A stretch of DNA of 10,163 nucleotides from Firmicutes bacterium UBA5500. Its GTDB lineage: Bacteria > Bacillota > UBA994 > UBA5500. The DNA lies in assembly GCA_002427055.1 (NCBI GenBank), contig DIPA01000081.1:9037-19199 (forward strand), given 5' to 3'. The notes below the pieces were generated by a model. The model was given only the letters and a program-made list of their open reading frames with translations. It ran no database searches and was not told the origin of the DNA. Shown here one piece after another: positions 7,159 to 10,163 of the stretch. Every line of letters starts with the position of its first letter. Positions within the stretch are counted from its first letter, which is position 1. Both the position numbers and the translations under genes were made by a program.

Positions 7159-7190
7159 GTAGGGAGGCTGGAATAGTCCGGCCTCCCTAC
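7159..7190 (+). terminator. Strong hairpin without a T tract after the M23 peptidase gene
   Basis: Arms GTAGGGAGGC and GCCTCCCTAC are perfectly complementary and extend inward by TGGA/TCCG (one G-T pair) to a 14-bp stem closed by an ATAG loop. It starts 21 nt after the peptidase stop. No run of T follows (the next bases are TTCATG), so it is not a canonical intrinsic terminator; it may stop transcription weakly, protect the 3' end of the division-module mRNA, or mark a processing site. The outer CTAC arm can also pair with GTAG at 7196-7199, an alternative but shorter stem. Confidence 0.5.
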
Positions 7191-7227
7191 TTCATGTAGT
7201 GCCTATCTTCAAGCTAACTAAGTAGTA

Positions 7228-7233
7228 TATAAT
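7228..7233 (+). promoter_or_regulatory. Possible -10 element before the PDZ protein gene
   Basis: TATAAT within TATATAAT lies 37 nt before the start of the PDZ gene and downstream of the hairpin. The best -35 (TCTTCA at 7206-7211, 16-nt spacing) matches consensus in only three positions, so the call is weak. Confidence 0.25.
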
Positions 7234-7270
7234 TTTACTATCAAGGCTTTTGCTAAGGGGAGGTGCGCAA

Positions 7271-8503
7271 ATGCCCCCAATTTGGGAGATTATTCAGGCC
7301 TACTGGCAGACGATTGGCGAGTTTCTCAGGAACCCTATGTTCTGGCTGGTGTTGGCGCTGATTGGTCTGCAGTTTCGTAAATCGGAGCAAATGGAACGCA
7401 CATTTTTTGGGCGGGCTCGCCAGCCTTTACTGGGTAGAATTGTACTGGCTTTGTTTTTCGGTTTTATAGGCGGTCTGGTTGGTAGCCTGCTGCTGATGGG
7501 TATTGGTATCACTATCTCCATACAGTGGACTCGTTACGTTTTGCTGGTGTCTTTAGTATTGGCTTTAATCAACATGCGTTTTATTTGTTTCGCTTATTCA
7601 GGTGGCCTATTATCTTTGGTAAGTCTGTTATTCGGCTGGCCGAAGTTAGATGTAGCTTCGTTATTGGCCTTGGTTGCAGTTCTGCACTGTGTAGAAAGTA
7701 TTTTGATGCTGATCAGCGGTCATCTTAATGCTTTTCCGGTAACGGTGAGACAACCTTCTGGGCGATTGGTGGGCGGATATAATCTGCAGATGTTCTGGCC
7801 TTTACCTCTTTTGGCTCTGGTTTTCTTGCCCGAAGTTGCAAACGTAACCGGTGGGATTGCTATGCCTGATTGGTGGCCATTGTTCCCGCCGGCAGGTGCT
7901 CAGCATATTGCGGAGTTGACTTTGTATAAGGTGTCGCTCTTAGCTGGTTTGGGCTATGGCGATTTAGCTGTTACCATGCCTCCAAAAGAAAAAGCCCGTC
8001 ATTCTGCCGTGCGCCTACTAGCCTATAGCGGTATTCTGTTAGGGTTAGCTTGGCTAGGTAGTCAGGTGCCGGCTTTGCTGCCTGTAGCAGCGCTATTTGC
8101 GCCTTTTGGGCATGAGATGCTGATTGTGATAGCTAATCAAAGGGAGCAGGTAGGGACACCGCTTTTTGTTCATGAGGGGCCTGGCTTGATGATCATGGAA
8201 GTATTAGCAGGAGGACTGGCAGAACAGGCGGGCCTCAGGCCTAGGGACGTAATCTTAACGGCTAATGGGGTGTCGGTTGATTCTATTGCTGAGTTGCGTA
8301 CCGAGCTGCAATCACAACCTCAGGTAATCCTCACTGTGCAGCGGGGTTCTATTACATCCACGGTTGCTCTAGTTCTACCGCTTGATGGTGTACCACAGCA
8401 GTTGGGCGTTTTGCTTGTGCCCGACCAGAGTGGAGGCGTCTATGTGGAAACTCGGCTTAAGAGTCCTTTGCAGCCGCTACTCAAGTGGTGGCAGAGAGGC
8501 TAA
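7271..8503 (+). CDS. Polytopic membrane protein with C-terminal PDZ domain, MinJ-like
   Basis: This 410-residue protein has a hydrophobic N-terminal two-thirds with several membrane segments (roughly 22-35, 56-82, 88-107, 109-121, 128-149, 176-190, 222-235, 246-265 and 267-289) and a C-terminal PDZ domain (about 303-370: GPGLMIMEV, AEQAGLRPRDVILTANG, AELRTEL, VILTVQRG). The VLHCVESILMLISGHLNAFP and GYGDLAVTMPPKEKARHSA segments recall the MinJ family. In B. subtilis MinJ bridges DivIVA to MinCD at poles and septa, and its gene lies near ftsEX, ctpB and uvrB, the same surroundings as here. The start ATG 7271 follows AAGGGGAGGTG with about 7 nt spacing; the upstream in-frame TTG 7250 is rejected because it precedes that site. 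uvrB follows after 24 nt, so the two are probably cotranscribed. The topology and PDZ calls are firm; the MinJ role is inferred from likeness and synteny. Confidence 0.82.
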   Translation: MPPIWEIIQAYWQTIGEFLRNPMFWLVLALIGLQFRKSEQMERTFFGRARQPLLGRIVLALFFGFIGGLVGSLLLMGIGITISIQWTRYVLLVSLVLALINMRFICFAYSGGLLSLVSLLFGWPKLDVASLLALVAVLHCVESILMLISGHLNAFPVTVRQPSGRLVGGYNLQMFWPLPLLALVFLPEVANVTGGIAMPDWWPLFPPAGAQHIAELTLYKVSLLAGLGYGDLAVTMPPKEKARHSAVRLLAYSGILLGLAWLGSQVPALLPVAALFAPFGHEMLIVIANQREQVGTPLFVHEGPGLMIMEVLAGGLAEQAGLRPRDVILTANGVSVDSIAELRTELQSQPQVILTVQRGSITSTVALVLPLDGVPQQLGVLLVPDQSGGVYVETRLKSPLQPLLKWWQRG

Positions 8504-8527
8504 CAAGAGGAAGGAGGTAAGAGGCGT

Positions 8528-10163
8528 ATGTTTCAACTGAAATCAGATTTCCAACCGACCGGTGATCAGCCACAGGCTATTGCTAGCTTAGCTGAGGGCA
8601 TTCAAGCAGGCATGCCTGCCCAAACCTTGCTGGGTGTAACCGGTTCAGGCAAGACTTTCACCATCGCTAATGTGATTGCGCAAGTGAATAAGCCTACCTT
8701 AGTTCTGGCTCATAATAAGACACTGGCGGCACAACTATGCGGCGAGTTCCGTGAGTTTTTCCCTAACAATGCAGTTGAGTATTTTGTCAGCTATTACGAT
8801 TATTATCAGCCAGAGGCTTATATTCCTTCGTCTGATACCTATATTGAAAAGGATGCCCAGATTAACGAGGAAATCGATAAATTACGCCACTCGGCCACTT
8901 CGGCACTCTTTGAGCGCCAGGATGTGATCATCGTGGCCAGTGTTTCGTGCATATATGGCTTGGGTAATCCGCATGAATATAAGCGGTTAGGCGTCTCCTT
9001 GCGTCCCGGTATGCGCAAAGATCGCGACGATGTTCTGCGAGCGCTGGTCGGTATTCAATATAGTCGTAACGATGTCAATTTCACTCGTAGCACGTTCCGA
9101 GTGCGTGGCGATAGTGTTGAGATCTTTCCTGCTTCGTCCTCTGAAAAGGCAATCCGTGTAGAGTTTTTTGGCGATGAAATTGAGCGTATTCTAGAAATAG
9201 ATACCTTAACGGGAGAAATCTTAGGAGAACGCAATCATGCCATCATTTTCCCAGCGTCTCACTTCGTTACCTCAGATGAAGAAATGGCGCGAGCTATGCA
9301 GAGTATTGCAGATGAGCTAGAGCAGCAGTTAGCCAAGTTGCGCAGTCAGGATAAGCTTTTGGAAGCACAGCGTTTAGAGCAGCGCACACGCTATGATTTA
9401 GAAATGATGCAAGAGCTCGGTTTTTGCTCGGGCATCGAGAACTACTCGCGTCACCTGGATGGCCGAGTTGCCGGTGAGTCGCCATTCACTTTGCTCGATT
9501 ATTTCCCCGATGATTTCTTGCTGGTGGTAGACGAGTCGCATGTTACTATTCCGCAAGTGCGCGGCATGTATGCCGGTGATCGTTCTCGTAAGGAAACGTT
9601 AATAGATCATGGTTTTCGCTTACCATCTGCACTCGACAATCGACCGTTGAATTTTGATGAGTTTCAGCAGCGCTTGCATCAGGTGATTTATGTTTCTGCC
9701 ACCCCGGCTCCCTATGAGTTGGAGCAAAGTGGTCAGGTGGTGGAGCAAATTATTAGGCCGACAGGTTTACTCGATCCTGAGATTGTTGTGCGCCCCATCA
9801 AGGGGCAGATTGATGACCTGTATGGCGAGATAAGGCAGCGCATAGAACGCGATGAACGTGTCTTGGTGACGACTTTGACTAAGCGTATGGCGGAAGATTT
9901 GACCGATTATTTCCGAGAGATGGGTTTACGTGTACGGTACTTGCACTCCGACGTGGTCACGCTGGAGCGTATGGAGATCATTCGCGGTCTGCGTTTGGGT
10001 GAGTTTGATGTATTAGTGGGCATTAACTTGCTGCGAGAAGGCCTTGATTTGCCGGAAGTGTCTCTGGTAGCTATCCTTGATGCCGACAAGGAAGGGTTTT
10101 TGCGATCTACTACTTCTCTTATTCAAACGGTAGGAAGGGCAGCGCGTAACGTGCGGGGACAGG
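8528..10163 (+). CDS. uvrB: Excinuclease ABC subunit B, UvrB (3' end outside the window)
   Basis: The first 545 codons of UvrB are present, out of about 660-670 in the family; the UvrC-binding C-terminal UVR domain lies beyond the window. UvrB is the damage-verifying helicase-like subunit of nucleotide excision repair, loaded by UvrA and recruiting UvrC. The N terminus has the [11 protein letters not shown] motif and Walker A GVTGSGKT (36-43, K42). The damage-probing beta-hairpin has the tyrosine cluster [12 protein letters not shown] (from 89). Motif II is DESH (335-338) in [13 protein letters not shown], followed by [19 protein letters not shown] and VSATPAPYE. Motifs V and VI appear as [14 protein letters not shown] and [12 protein letters not shown]. 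No frameshift or stop interrupts the frame. The start ATG 8528 follows a perfect AAGGAGGT (8511-8518) with 9 nt spacing. I see no LexA/DinR-type box immediately upstream. Confidence 0.99.
   Translation, partial: MFQLKSDFQPTGDQPQAIASLAEGIQAGMPAQTLLGVTGSGKTFTIANVIAQVNKPTLVLAHNKTLAAQLCGEFREFFPNNAVEYFVSYYDYYQPEAYIPSSDTYIEKDAQINEEIDKLRHSATSALFERQDVIIVASVSCIYGLGNPHEYKRLGVSLRPGMRKDRDDVLRALVGIQYSRNDVNFTRSTFRVRGDSVEIFPASSSEKAIRVEFFGDEIERILEIDTLTGEILGERNHAIIFPASHFVTSDEEMARAMQSIADELEQQLAKLRSQDKLLEAQRLEQRTRYDLEMMQELGFCSGIENYSRHLDGRVAGESPFTLLDYFPDDFLLVVDESHVTIPQVRGMYAGDRSRKETLIDHGFRLPSALDNRPLNFDEFQQRLHQVIYVSATPAPYELEQSGQVVEQIIRPTGLLDPEIVVRPIKGQIDDLYGEIRQRIERDERVLVTTLTKRMAEDLTDYFREMGLRVRYLHSDVVTLERMEIIRGLRLGEFDVLVGINLLREGLDLPEVSLVAILDADKEGFLRSTTSLIQTVGRAARNVRGQ

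Noticed and set aside
7149..7160. Possible LexA/DinR box (GAACATAT) upstream of the PDZ gene and uvrB
   Set aside because: Only the left half-site fits; the right half reads ACGT where GTTC is expected, so the dyad is absent.
9294..9485. Minus-strand frame of 63 codons inside uvrB
   Set aside because: It is antisense to conserved UvrB sequence with no features of its own.

Overview
The window looks like a stretch of chromosome from a low-to-mid GC member of the Bacillota, most likely a Clostridia-type lineage; a diderm Negativicutes is also possible. The reasons are strong AGGAGG-type ribosome binding sites, frequent TTG/GTG starts, RNase J, the csaB-tagA pair, and the order ftsE-ftsX-peptidase-PDZ protein-uvrB, which recalls the B. 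subtilis ftsEX-ctpB-minJ-uvrBA neighbourhood. All genes seen are core chromosomal genes. I see no insertion sequence, phage gene, tRNA, rRNA or CRISPR array.

Positions 1-2202 (+ strand) hold a cell-envelope operon: the 3' part of csaB (pyruvylation of a wall polysaccharide), tagA (a GT26 glycosyltransferase acting on a lipid-linked sugar) and a PspC-domain membrane protein. csaB and tagA overlap by 4 nt, and the third gene begins 20 nt after tagA. The first two fit synthesis of a pyruvylated secondary wall polymer of the kind that anchors SLH-domain S-layer proteins. The operon ends at a perfect inverted repeat flanked by A and T tracts (2222-2250), which also serves the convergent gene.

Positions 2287-3948 (- strand) encode a full-length RNase J. 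A 436-base gap (3949-4384) separates it from the divergent ftsE. The gap holds short inverted repeats on the rnj side and three equally spaced AGGA-N16-(T)CG motifs on the ftsE side.

Positions 4385-7137 (+ strand) hold ftsE, ftsX and a secreted coiled-coil/M23 peptidase. This is a complete FtsEX-controlled wall-hydrolase module: the ABC transporter-like complex senses the cytoplasm and is expected to switch on the extracytoplasmic peptidase. The peptidase keeps all M23 zinc and catalytic residues, unlike degenerate activators such as E. coli EnvC.

A 14-bp hairpin without a T tract (7159-7190) separates this module from a polytopic membrane protein with a C-terminal PDZ domain (7271-8503, MinJ-like) and from uvrB (8528 to the window end, cut off before its C-terminal domain), which follows after 24 nt.

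I found no evidence of an undescribed biological system. The points most worth a second look are the triple motif upstream of ftsE, the intact catalytic site of the FtsEX-linked peptidase, the apparent absence of the ctpA/ctpB-type protease gene that I recall as common at this position, and the unusual hairpin between the division module and the PDZ gene.
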